Shown piece by piece: positions 23,326-34,970 of a DNA stretch of 64,000 bases. The stretch lies in NCBI GenBank assembly GCA_004794785.1, contig SJOL01006484.1, positions 527,776 through 591,775 of the forward strand, written 5' to 3'. Origin of the DNA: Opisthorchis felineus. Lineage: Eukaryota > Platyhelminthes > Trematoda > Opisthorchiida > Opisthorchiidae. The translations under genes and the position numbers were made by a program. The notes beneath the pieces were generated by a model that saw only the letters and a program-made list of their open reading frames with translations, ran no database searches and was not told the origin of the DNA. Every line of letters begins with the position of its first letter. Positions within the stretch are counted from its first letter, which is position 1.

Positions 23326-23525
23326 AGTCATGTGTTACGTTCAGACGATAGCATACTACGATGTCCCAAATATTGTACCGACTGGAACATGAAGCGGCCT
23401 GGTGCAACACATTATGTTGGGTGGGAACATCATAAACGAGAGATTAAGTCGTATTCAGTTGAGTCTTTTGTCAAAATCAGATTTGTATACAAATGAGGGT
23501 ATTTGTCTGAATATATCCATATTCA
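23326..23525 (+). repeat. Second module of the foldback repeat family
   Basis: Shared blocks with 32480-32640 and 43536-43690 are ACTACGATGTCCCAAATATTG, GGAACATGAAGCGGCC, CATCATAAACGAGAGATT, CAGTTGAGTC and ACAAATGAGGGTATTTG. The module follows directly after the right terminus, so the repeated unit is longer than the palindrome itself. Confidence 0.65.
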
Positions 23526-26500
23526 TTTGAGAAATGTCATACCTGAGGATTATCTTATGATGCCTGTTTCAAGGACTGCTAAGACAAAACAGTTGCTATA
23601 AAAGACAAGTAGTGATAAACATTGCCACCGGAGCTCAGAACTAACAGCCACAAAAGCCGTCAAAATTACTTATGAAGTGACGAAAAACTGTAACAATTGC
23701 TCGCCCGATTGCACAATTGCTGCGCATCGGTACTAGTGGTCAGTAGCTCGTCCACTTGACGCATTGGTGGATTCCCGCCACACATTCAAGTACAAACACG
23801 GAAAGTGTATAAGGGTAACAAAGAACCATAACTTGTTCTATCCGTCATGAGGAGCTTTTATCCTCAAGATAGAACTGTACCGACCAAATACTTCTTTGTT
23901 GTTTTCTATGTAATCCGAGGCTTGACTACTGGCAAGACAAATGTTTTCTGGATTGAATGGGATCAAAGACACAGTGTAACGCGTCAAGAAAATTGAGACG
24001 CAGGGTCAAAGAGTTGATTTGCAACTGAAACAGCTATACGGTTAACTCATCACAAGTCTAGCCCATACTGGCCATGTAAAAGCTTGCAATTTGATGTCAA
24101 CTGGGATACAAAAACAGTATATACTGAAAACACCATTGGGCCCAACAATACAAGGAAGCACTAACTCGTGCCCGTTACAACTAATCATTCAGGATTGCAC
24201 ATTTAACACGTGCTCAGCTACGGAACTGATATCAGATTACTAGCGCTTTCTGAAAAATAGGGATCCTCATTTGACTGGAACATTTTGAAGGAAAGAACTT
24301 CAGCAGAATGGATAACTGCTTTGACCAACATTTTTCTGCCTCCGGTTATAACAACTGAAGCGTTAACCACTGCTGCATGCGATGGGACATTAACAACGTC
24401 TCACTGTGGCGTCGGATAGTCAAGAAAGATTTCCGGCCCTGGTGAATTCAGCCTCAACAGTGACTGAAACAACTGGTCAAAATACACACGGAAGCTTCAG
24501 ATTTTCACCCTGCCAAAAAAAAGCCGGCAAAGATGCGTTCTACTTGAAACTTACGTGTAATTCTACAGGACCCTGCGTGAAAAATAGGCATTCGTGATAC
24601 ATTAACAACAACCTACAAAATAGTTCTCTAACGATTTAGTCCCCTATTAATTTCCCTATATTTTTAAAGTACACTCTAGAAAGAATTTAAAGTGACGGTG
24701 GGATTTGTAAGCAGCTTTAAACGCAATTATACACGGATGCAAAATTTAAATTAGACCGAATGCAAGACACAGCACGATCATAGTTATTGGTGAATATTCG
24801 TGACCGTAATTAAGACGACAGGGAAAAGGGAAGGGACTACTTTGATTTGCCGATTGTTTAAACTTCTTTTGACGGAGCCTTACCACCAGGCGCTACAAAA
24901 TCCCCTCAGCGGACATTTTTAAACAATATTGTATTGGTGGAACACACTCACCTAAGTAGTGTGTTGTGTCAGAAAAGAGAAACGGAATTATATTTAATAT
25001 GTTATTATTATCCTGCTACGTTTTAAATAACTTTTGCACCCAACAAATAAGTTTCGTTGGAAAATCACCTTATTTAATCACGAAAATCCAGCAAAACATT
25101 TTAGAACCAGTTGCGTGATGCGACAACATGCAGAAGAAATCTTTAAAAAATTGTTTGCATGCTATAAAATAAAACGAGACAAATCCGGAGATGAAATATC
25201 AATTGCGATACAGGTCCAGGTTACCGCATCAAAAATCGAAAGCTTTCGGTGCCATTATTAAAGCCCCTATGTCATTTCTAAACCAGGTCAAGAAATGATC
25301 CTTTTCGCATTTGGTTTAGAAAAGTGTAGAGTCAGGTATGCTGCCATTCAGAACAAGAAACCAGTGTGCACTCAAACTGAACGAAAAGGCAGGCATACAG
25401 TGGTGAGGTCAAAACACTGAAGAGTAGTAATCTGTCGTCACTCTAAAGTGGAACAAAAATTGATGGTTGCAGAAATTTTATTGCTAACACTGAAGCTCAA
25501 GTTCAAACTGAAGCACAACAGGGCAGCTTGTTATCTGAATTCCTTGGCCCCACTTGAGTTAGTTGCCAAAAGCTTTATTGTTCAAGTATGATGAAATATC
25601 TTCATATGCCCACTGTATGTGGATACTGTTCTCACATGTAGGGTCAGTCACTTCCTGCCGAACGCACACGTGGTATTTCACGAAGTCGTTGTAATCGAAC
25701 ACAAATCCAGACGCTTGTTCGGGCTGGACAACTTTCCAACCCTCAGTGACTCCATTACGGAATCACTTCATGTTGACACGGCTTAATACATACATACACA
25801 GACAGGTATGCAGGCAAGAACACGATTGTCTGCTCGGCTGACAGTCAGAATTGTTCATTTTTCTGGCCTATGAATGTCAGTTTAGTGAGTTGTGAATGCT
25901 GTATACTAGTCGACGGAATTTATTACGTACTCGAGTCTTGGCATAAACAACATAAATCAACAGAAGTCTCTATCAGGGTACAATGAATCACATACGCACG
26001 CAAGCAAGCATTTATGCACACACAAACATTTGGGTCGGCGAAATCGTGAACAATCCCAAGCCCAAAACAGCATAAACACAAACCGCGGGATCGTGTGGAC
26101 GTTATCGATTCAGGTCCGGATGATCAGCGATATACACGGGCCACCAGAAGCATTTCTGAAGCACTTTCGATCGGGGAGTATTATAAGCCCAACCGAGATG
26201 GACCACTGTTCGCCGAGGTGCACCTTTTCTCTGACCTTTTCTCTTAGTGTGCGCAGTTACACAGATTGCGATTGTCCCGAGAAACAAGTCATGGAAAACA
26301 AGCTTAATTTCATGCAGATGACTTTTTTTGCAAAAACCTGTTCAGGTAACTTACACACAGCTTTCAGCCACAGAGATCTTGACTTCCTAAAGTGATGTTC
26401 AAACGCTTGGTTCTGGTGTGATCGATTGCTGAGAACAGTTACAGTAAAAATCAGGCTGCCGAAACTCGAGGTCTTTGTGAAACCCTGATTCGTGTGTCCT

Positions 26501-27099
26501 CAATGCCTTTGGGTTGCTTTGAAATTACTAAAAAGGCAAATCTGCATGCTCGACAATCTGGCGGGGAAACGCTTTGTCACTTCAAACGACAACCCGAAAT
26601 TTAAGCGTCAGTTTCCCCAAGCATCATCAAAGCAAATGGGAAACTGGAATACGCCCTCAGTCGTTTTTGAAAGGAAGCCTAACGGAAGCATAAGGGAAAC
26701 TCTCAATTTACCTAAAGCTAAAAGGCATGTGCCATCCTGGGAGTAACTGAAAGAAGGAACATGTAGCCCAATTAGTTTTTTCAATCATTTACCGATTAGT
26801 TGCTTTTTCACACATGCGTCACCTTTTTGGGATAAGACATGAGCAAAAGGAAAAATCCACGCAGATTTGGAGTTAACGTGGTCAGCTTGTGCAATCTTTG
26901 GGAGGAGGGGTGCTATCAGTTGCTATATGACAAACTGGTCACTTAGTAAGTAGTTGTGGGTAATTGCGGGATTTGTACGATCCGTATCTACATAAAAGTC
27001 CTCTTCCCGTCCTTGAGCAATTATTCAGGTGAATCCAGACCGGAGAGTGGAGTTTTGCTGCTACCAAATTTCATTATCAGTGCATGCCCTTGGCTGTGG
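23526..27099. other. No recognised feature
   Basis: Frames are short. 26030-26395 (plus) and 26102-26287 (minus) overlap antisense, and neither shows a domain. Short CATA/CACA-rich patches are near 25785-25800 and 26010-26030. Confidence 0.35.
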
Positions 27100-27236
27100 T
27101 CGGATTTAAACCCCGGACAAGGCGCGTTAAGGTGAGCTTAAGCATGAACGCGCCTACTAGTTAGAAAGCGATAAGTAGGTGGAGTAGTGGGAACACGCTC
27201 GCCTCGCAAGTCAGATCTTTGGAGCTCACATCCCTG
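27100..27236. repeat. Two tRNA-like SINE heads, head to head
   Basis: On the minus strand 27161-27100 reads CTAGTAGGCGCGTTCATGC and ends with GGGGTTTAAATCCG, which is box B-like. On the plus strand 27174-27236 reads AGGTGGAGTAGTGGGAACAC, CTCGCCTCGCAAGTCAG and GGAGCTCACATCCC, also tRNA-like with a weaker box B. The heads diverge from a gap of about 12 bases. Neither folds well enough to call a functional tRNA. Confidence 0.45.
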
Positions 27237-29185
27237 TGCACCATGGATTAGTTCTAAACGAAGTGAAACTCCTTCTCAGCGCTACTCTTCTTGGGTGCGC
27301 ACTTAACTGAGTAATTGCGTCAGGACAACATCACGACAGTGATATATGTGTTGATAATTAGTCGATGAATATAGCAGACAGTGAAGTGATTGGCTAAGCG
27401 ATGTTTTGATGCTTAAAAAAATTTCAATCCCAGGAGAACCCATTAAGAGATAAGGGTATAGTTGACACTTACTCTTAATGCCCCCCCCCCGATGCATGAA
27501 AGCATGGGCGACCTATGGCTAATAGGGAAAATATCTCATTTTCATTTCATCAGCTTTCTGACAGGAGTGGCGAAGCTCTACAGCACAACATTCATTACAA
27601 TCACTACTACAACATTTACATTCGTAATATATTCACATACTTCAACGACTGTTTAAAGTCAAGGGGTCAAGAACCCAACTTTTGCACCAGGGAAGTTTTA
27701 TTCCATGGATAAGAACATGAACCTCATGGAGAGTAGACTTTCCATTACCATTCATTTTCAGCAGGAAATAGACCAGGCTTCTAGCTCTTAGCTTTGAGGC
27801 AGGTGTGGCCCGGTGTTTTTTTCTCAAAATTGAACTCACTAAAAGAAGGAACGTTCCGACATAAAGGAATGTCCCGGATTCCTATCGGTTTTTACGGCCT
27901 GGGAGAGACTGAAGATCTTGTTCAGTTTTAATTGAATCTGTCTCCGGATGCATAATAATCATGTAGTCTAAACTCTGTAATAAGTTGTTCTGTGAAGAGT
28001 CACTTCGGCAGCCATATTGTATCATTACGAAACTATTTGATTGTTCTTTTTCTATGTTTCTCAAAATGGGCACAATCACCCGTTTTACAAAGTGAACTTG
28101 AGGCATTATGATTATTATCCTCATTTTTTCATTAGAGAATATTCTCTTCCGGTGACACGAATAGTGGTTGGTTGATACGCAATGCTTTTATTTTAGAATA
28201 TTTTTGAGTTGACTGCGGACCGCGAAAACGAATTACGTACAATTGACAATCGGTTAGATATCTTGCACACTTGTATCGGGAAACATGAAGTAAACGCAAA
28301 AATTAAGGCACAACTTCACAAGGTAGACGACCACGGGACCTGAAGCATCCGGTTGAAGACCCTTCTTCAGCTGAGCTGCGCACTGTTATGTTTTTGACGA
28401 AAATCTTGCCATGACATTTTCAGGGTAATAGTTCTCTTAGGAGGGGCTCTACTTTGGAGAGGATAACACTCAACGGATTGTGCTAACTTATAAAAGAACA
28501 AATATGACATATGATTTTCGCCCTAACCAACTGCGACCGCGATCAGGAAGTAACCACAGTGCCATTTCGCGAGAAAGAACTGCTTTACCTTGATAAACAC
28601 TGGCTTATGTTAACAAAGTACGGATTAGTTCAGCTCATAATTTTAACTGATCAGAAGATACTGAGGGGCCAAGGAAAACACTAGTTGCCGTGTCAAGATA
28701 TTGAGTATTGCGCAAAAGTGTCTTAAATAAACAATCCACTTTTCTGACCGTCGAGGATGGCCTTCTTGAAGAAATGGGAACCCAAGAAAAGTGGAGGCTT
28801 GAACCATCAAGCTTCCAATGGTGAGAGTTCAGTGCATCTTCAAGTATTTCATTGTAACGAGATGTCTGTTGTGAGCTTATGCAATTTGTCGCCTCGGAAA
28901 CCAAAATCTGCTCAGCAGTTTGACTCCTTCAATATCGAGTTGAAATGCATATAGAAAGACTTTTCTATTTTTTTTGTAAAATACGATAAATTAGCACTTT
29001 CTGTTAAACTGCATCAACACTAGTCTATTTACGATTGTATACGGTAACATTTGATAGATAGGGTTTTTGTCAGGTGTTGTTGCTGAAGACTACGATAGCC
29101 ACATGACAGGTACTTTCTAGTGGTTTGGAGCCGTCAACTGTTTGAAGAACTATATAAGGTCCGGCAGACTGGCAGTTGACCAAAT
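27237..29185. other. No recognised gene; C homopolymer at 27481-27490
   Basis: A run of ten C lies at 27481-27490. Open frames stay under 90 codons and show no domain. No RNA gene or repeat copy was recognised. Confidence 0.35.
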
Positions 29186-29501
29186 CACTTCCCGAATGTA
29201 AAATGCCGGGCCGGTGGCTGTCATATGCTGACACTTGTGGCGTCACTGTAACATCAGTTTGGCCGTCAATGATAGACCATTCACTGCTACAGTGTTATCT
29301 ACCCTAGTTTATTTATCAGAGGCATGGCCACCGCGTACTGAGGGACTTAAGAGACCGTTTCTGTTGGACCGTGCTTTCTTCAGAAGCATCAGGCCCAATG
29401 GTTACAAACATTGCATCAGTAATTCTGAGATACGCTTAATGGTTTTCAGGAAATGTACCTCTCTAGCGATAGATCAACTGCTCACTAGTAAGACTGGTTA
29501 G
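29186..29501 (+). pseudogene. Non-LTR retrotransposon (LINE) fragment, C-terminal part of reverse transcriptase ORF
   Basis: The translated frame from 29232 gives HLWRHCNISLAVNDR, FTATVLSTLVYLSEAWPPR and ISNSEIRLMVF. This follows the well-known LINE pattern HLWR-x-DISL, (R)VYxAxVRxxLLYGxExWPLR, then FDxxCLRxI and VSNxxVRxRV, found after the RT catalytic core in RTE- and CR1-like elements. Before 29232 the frame holds stops (after CICxxx-like SRI-x-NAGP). The usual YGSETWP is changed to YLSEAWP, and the following Cys-Leu-Arg is altered, so it is decayed. The RT core and endonuclease are absent. Clade assignment is not possible by eye. Confidence 0.75.
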
Positions 29502-29789
29502 GTTGAGCACTTTATACGCCAGAGGTCCATTTGTCTCACGGATGCCTACTAGCTCGGCCGCTTCACGGAAGTCGACCCAGGACTAGCCAGTCCATGAATT
29601 AGCAGTGAGGTACGAGAACTCGTAACAACCAACTCAAACGCGCCGGCTGCTAGCACCATCCCGGATATGAACTTCAGGACAAGAAAAGCCAATAGTCAAT
29701 GTTCCTGATAGAGAAGTCCCACTCATGCAGCTAATGATGGTCCCGAACCAGAACTACTGTCTCCAGCTTGTAGTTACTTCAGACTATGC
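29502..29789 (+). other. Probable degraded LINE 3' region
   Basis: This lies between the LINE C-terminal frame and a short tandem tail at 29796-29819. Its reading frames are broken. It is likely the rest of the same insertion, judging only by position. Confidence 0.35.
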
Positions 29790-29795
29790 ACTAGC

Positions 29796-29819
29796 AAACA
29801 AACAAACAAACAAACAAAA
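29796..29819 (+). repeat. (CAAA)n microsatellite, possible LINE tail
   Basis: About five to six CAAA units stand about 300 bases after the LINE frame and on the same strand. Some non-LTR elements end in short tandem repeats instead of poly(A), so this may mark the 3' end of the insertion. Confidence 0.6.
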
Positions 29820-32421
29820 TTCCCTTAATTGAACTGACTGGATCATCCCCTCTAATGAATGGCTGTCAGCACGCTATTCTCATCCACGGTGGATGAAACT
29901 GTGGCGGCTGGAGCAATCGTATATTGATACAGGGTTTATGGTTGAACAGATGCAGCCAAACCGAACTGTATTGGTAACCTGCATTTGTCAAATGTAGTCT
30001 GTATTTTCCTCGATGTAAATCAGTAACTGTAGACACACCTGTATTCAGTCCTACTAGAGTTGCGCATATTTTAGCGTAAATCGATGGCCCATCTTCAGGA
30101 CCAACTTAAATAATTATTCGAATCATTGCGCTTTAGTCGTTTTCATTTTTTATTTAAATTCTTTCATCTCCGTCGCTTTTCTGCAAATCTCCGCTGGAAT
30201 TACTGACGCTTCAGTACAAACACTAACATCAGGCACAACGCATGCAGAAACTGATGTACACTTGTCAAATGATGCGAGATCTCGCACTGCTTGTTATCAT
30301 CTTCAGCAACTGTCTCAAAACTCCTACTGCGAAATCCGGAGGACCGCCTAATTTCTGTTCACTGCCAGCCAAATCACAGGTGTCTTCGTGCATTAAACTG
30401 CGCCCAGTGTGCTGGCACATAAAAAAATAACGACGCAAAATCCGCAACTATTTGTACACGACAGGTGCTTGTGAGGGATCGTTGACCAACTCCGAAATAT
30501 CGAACTGCACTGAAATTCAAATAGTACCTGCATAATAGGAATTGCATCCGGCGGCCGCGACAGTCATTTGATGAAACCTTAAGTTCCGTATTTTCCAGGT
30601 GCTGAAATAGTTCAATACCTAACTTGCATAGTTTGGAAACGATGGACTGTTTCAACAGTGCACCAATCATTTGGAACTTTATTGAGCACTTTATTGGCTG
30701 AAGACTTTCTTTCATCAAACCCTTATATTCTCGACTATGAAGTTTTTAATTTCCATTCCGTCGTCAGTTGGTGATGCCCACACAGCTCTCCAGCTGCCGA
30801 GGATGTTTCGGTTTCTGGAGCAGATTTTTTGGTTTCCTAATTGAGCATTCAACCGTGTTTTTGTGAAATTACTTTCTTTTGTGAGTGAACTCATATGGAT
30901 GTCGATTGTGTGCCTCAACCTGGATAAACATGACTTGTTATTTTGCAGGGTGGTGTATCTGACGGTTGTTGACCGCCCGGACAAGTGATGTCGGTTTCCA
31001 CCAGATCTGAGTGTTATTCTTCCAGATGCGACTTACCATACTTGAAATTCTGTCCACTGACTTCTCTCGATGTGGCCGCAATTATCTGGGTTCTTACTCC
31101 AAACTGCCGAAAATTTGAGGCGTAAGGGCTGCTTATGGGTTGCCCAGAAGTACCACGCGTCTCTTCTTTACCGATTCGAATAACTATTCAAAAATGTTTT
31201 TTCCGCGTAGTTTGTGATTGTATGCTCAATAGCTATTGCGCAACCCTGTCAGTTGTTGAACCGATACCCTCTAGCTAGGCCATTTTCGTCAGGAATCCTA
31301 ATACTCCGCGATCAGTTGGTAACGCTTTTGGAGGGAAAATCAGCTCGATTCCGAGTTACAGTGTAGATTCCCAGGGCACTTTATACTAACAGGATGACTT
31401 TCGGACCTGGAATGCGTATTTTGTGTGTGCACGTGTATACGCTGAGTTGTCGGTTGCAGGAAGATAACATGGATGGATGGACTGGATTCCCACTTGTATT
31501 ACAGAAAATAAAGGATCGCCATATACATACAAAATGAAATATCTGCAATGCGACACAAGATTCTGAACCAGCATGTGAAGACTCGGTGCTCCTCTATGTA
31601 CATACTGTTTACCTGAAAAGGGTCTCAAATTCCAGCTGAATCGTTAGAATTAGCAACAACATCTTGAAACATGTCACACCAATCGCTGAGTATGTTTGGT
31701 ACATCTTCACCTATACCATCGGATTGTTTGTGATATGAAAACCTCCGCAGATCAAGTATGCATCTGCCTCACTGTAAAATTGCGTGCAGAGCGTTCAATT
31801 TTTTATTATGTCAACACCGAATTCCCCCTCATACTACCATCTCGTCCTGTCGGTTGATGAAATTCGGTAGACCGTTGGATATCGATTTTTGGCAACGCAA
31901 CATTAAGTTATAGACCCAAGACTGGCATTTTTTCCACACTAATCTGTCGTAATCGATTGTATTTATGGTTTGACGAACAAGATGGATGAGACAACAGGGA
32001 GTTTGTCTGCAGATATTTTTACTTATTTTGGGATAAATATTAAAGGTACCCTCATCGTAATGTGGAAGTATACTGTTAGTGTTTGTCGGTAGGCGCTTGT
32101 AGGTCGGTGGTGAAAGTACAATTGACTCCTGGTTCTCATTGTTATGTCAGCATTTTCAGACCCACTGGCTGCTTTCGGCAAGCCTCCACGCGTCTCACTG
32201 ACTTATTCCATCTAGTCTATTTGAGGAAGCCAAGAGCTTGTCTGCAACATCTCATTCTGCAGTATCCTACTATACGCAGGCATCCACTGGCTGGACTAGT
32301 TTGACCGGCAAACCAGATCCGAATGCCAGTCATTCACATTTGGATTTTTCGGTTATTTGAGTCAACCTGTGTGATGCGTTTCTCGCTTATTGTGGGACGG
32401 AAGAAGTCTAGGAGTTACACA
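29820..32421. other. No recognised feature
   Basis: The longest frame is 30374-30718 (minus, 114 codons), without a domain. No repeat copy from the window's families was seen. Confidence 0.35.
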
Positions 32422-32479
32422 CTATTCACAAGGTTGCTGAAAACTCTATTCGAATAGTTTACAACAACCTTGTGAGTAG
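32422..32479. repeat. 58-bp near-perfect palindrome, internally deleted foldback element
   Basis: The sequence starts CTATTCACAAGGTTGCTG and ends CAACAACCTTGTGAGTAG, with ATTCGAAT at the centre. The two arms are about 29 bases with only a few mismatches. The ends are the termini of the foldback family, so this is that family with nearly all the interior removed. Confidence 0.8.
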
Positions 32480-32640
32480 CTTCCTTTATGAAAATACACT
32501 GCGATAACTCGAATATCGTACCAACTGAAACATGAGGCGGCCTTTGTGCAGCACGTTCATTTGAAGAATATCATAAACAAGATATTCAGTTGAGTCTCTC
32601 GTGAAAAGCAAATTGATTTGCACATGAGTGTATTTCGCTA
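32480..32640 (+). repeat. Second module of the foldback repeat family
   Basis: The module includes CTGCGATAACTCGAATATCG, CTGAAACATGAGGCGGCC, ATATCATAAACAAGATATTC, AGTTGAGTCTCTCGTG and GATTTGCACATGAGTGTATT. It follows the palindrome directly, the same order as at 23.2-23.5 kb. Confidence 0.7.
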
Positions 32641-34846
32641 AGTCTAGGGGTTATTCAAGCTTCCTGAAGCTGTGTGAGATTTGACTTAATTGGCATAGAC
32701 GACATCCACATAAGTATTTCCAGCTTTTCTGAGACCCCCCAAATGGAGATCATAATAAGATGAACAAATCCAACCTGTGAAACAGCGTTCGTATACTTTT
32801 TTCTGTGGCGCTTCCACTCGAGTGGTTATTTGGAAAATCCATGTCCTCCAGCAATATGAATTCCAGTATAAATTCTGCGTTTTCCTACGTCCGGTAAACC
32901 GGCTTGCGGAAGAGTAAAGCTCCATTCCTTCTCACGCGAGATGCTCAGACTCAAAACACCGAAACTCCAGTCTGAAAACAAATCCATTCGAAACCTTAAT
33001 TACTGGGAAACATTTGCCACATTTATCGGTTAAAACAAGACCCTGAAGGGCATCTTGCTATTTTTTAACAGCATTTTAGTTTGGCTGATCTTTCGTATTT
33101 AAACTACGTTCCAAAAAGTCTTAGCTCAGGTTCTAATTGATAAGTGTGTAACCCACCGGAGTTTTAAAGCTCTTCACAGGTACACCTTTGATCGATCTGC
33201 TACCGTTTACTAGGTGTTTTCGTTTCCGGTAATCTATCGGTCAGACAAAGTAATCTAATGTTATTTTAAACCAGAACTTCAGATTGTCTAACTGGGATGA
33301 AATATGACTCTTGCTCGTCTTTATGCACAGAACCGTACACAATCGTGTGACGAAGCGAAGTAACTAAGCCGAACTGCCACACTATTACTGCTGGAGATTT
33401 CGACGGCAGGTGACTAGTGTTTTCATTATGGGGGCACGATACCGGGGCAGAAGTGATCAGTAGCGTCAGTCTCACTAAGCCTCATCATCCGATCTCAACT
33501 GCGTTGTTGGCAACGTGTGTCTCGTAACTTTATGCATGCATTTTACTTCACACCAGTATGTTCCATAAGCTTGCGACTAGGTGTTCTAAGAATTGAGTAG
33601 CATTTCTTCCTCAACAGGCGATCTCAGTTTTATCATACCTGCCATGTGTGGTGTTAATTGCATAGTTGGTCTGAAGTACACAGGAAAGCGGTTTCTTAGC
33701 TGACGAACTGCTTCGATGCACTGGGCTTGTTCGAATCTCCCGTTTGTCTACTGAATTAGTTAAAATCATTCTGGGCATCTAAGAGGTTACTTTGCTTCTG
33801 TCATATTGTCAGTACAATGATATACCTGCGAAGCCTTCTAGTGTTAGTTTAACAATTTAACACGTGCATGTTATGTATTTCTTCTTTTCAAAACTCATGG
33901 TTTGCGTTCTGTTATGTGCGCAGTCTTGATTGAGTCGTTTTGGGAAGCATAATTGTAGCGCTGTTGAGATCACTAGCTTTCTGGAATCGAGCTATTCACA
34001 GCTTATCGCTCGCAGTTTTTGCGGGGCTCCTGAATACCCACCGGAAAAAAATTATCCTTCCAATATACACTTGAGCGGAACAGAACGGAACACAGAGTGT
34101 TTCTTTGTCCAACAGGACTGTTGTAAGGTGAATCTGGTATATAAGAGGCGTGTACTAATAGATAAAAATGACAGTCCTATGCCACCAAGACGGACCACTG
34201 CAAGAAAACAGAGTTAGTTTTCCTGTTCTGGGTTGACTAATTCAATGCACCTAAGGGTTAAAAATAGTTCAGAAAACCCTGCAAACCGGCTTCTTCCTCC
34301 TAGGCAGCTAGCTGTGTTTTCCCTTCGCGAAAGACCAGACTCACGAGAAAGCAGCACCCTGGGAATGGTTTTGCTTTAGTAAGGCTCAAGTACGCTATCG
34401 ATTGGAATGTGACTACCCTAGCGATTTTCTCCACCCGACCATCAATTTCGCACAAATAGGTGAGCCTACTGCCTTCAACAAATGAGCCATCTTAATCCTG
34501 CTTTGAATTACCAAAGCCCAGTGTGTTATACAACAGAGGTAAAATTAAAAATAGCAACAGTTGAGGCAGGACAACAAAATAGAAAATGAAGAACACCAAC
34601 TCATAAAGTAAAACAACGGCGAGATATCATAAAAGACAGTCAACTCAATGATGCGAGTGACCATTATGAAAGTTCATTTGCTAAGCAAATGGTTGCAAAC
34701 TCACCTGATGCTATTTTTGTTCATGTAGGACATAGACACCTTCATGTACCGTAAACTATTTGCTGTGAGTTTACCTCATCAAATCAAACTGTCATTTACC
34801 TAACCTTCATTCTGCTGAGTATAAACCCGGTATTCTATTGGTGGAA
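32641..34846. other. No recognised feature
   Basis: Frames such as 33930-34217 (plus) show no recognisable domain. I see no repeat copy or RNA gene. Confidence 0.35.
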
Positions 34847-34970
34847 CACACTTCTCATAAGGTTGTTGAAAACTCCCCGACATCCCGCCCCCGGTTTCAC
34901 CCTTCATTGAGTTCACCAGTTAGGCGCTGTTCCCGACTTTCAGTATTTATTAAGGAATCTCAGAATACAT
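34847..34970 (+). repeat. Foldback/MITE-like repeat, left half
   Basis: Blocks in family order are CTCATAAGGTTGTTGAAAAC, CGACATCCCGCCCCCGGTTT, CACCCTTCATTGAGTTCACC, and TAGGCGCTGTTCCCGACTTT. The right arm is missing. Confidence 0.65.

Noticed and set aside
26030..26395. 121-codon plus frame
   Set aside because: Overlaps an antisense frame and begins in a CA/CATA-rich patch; no domain.
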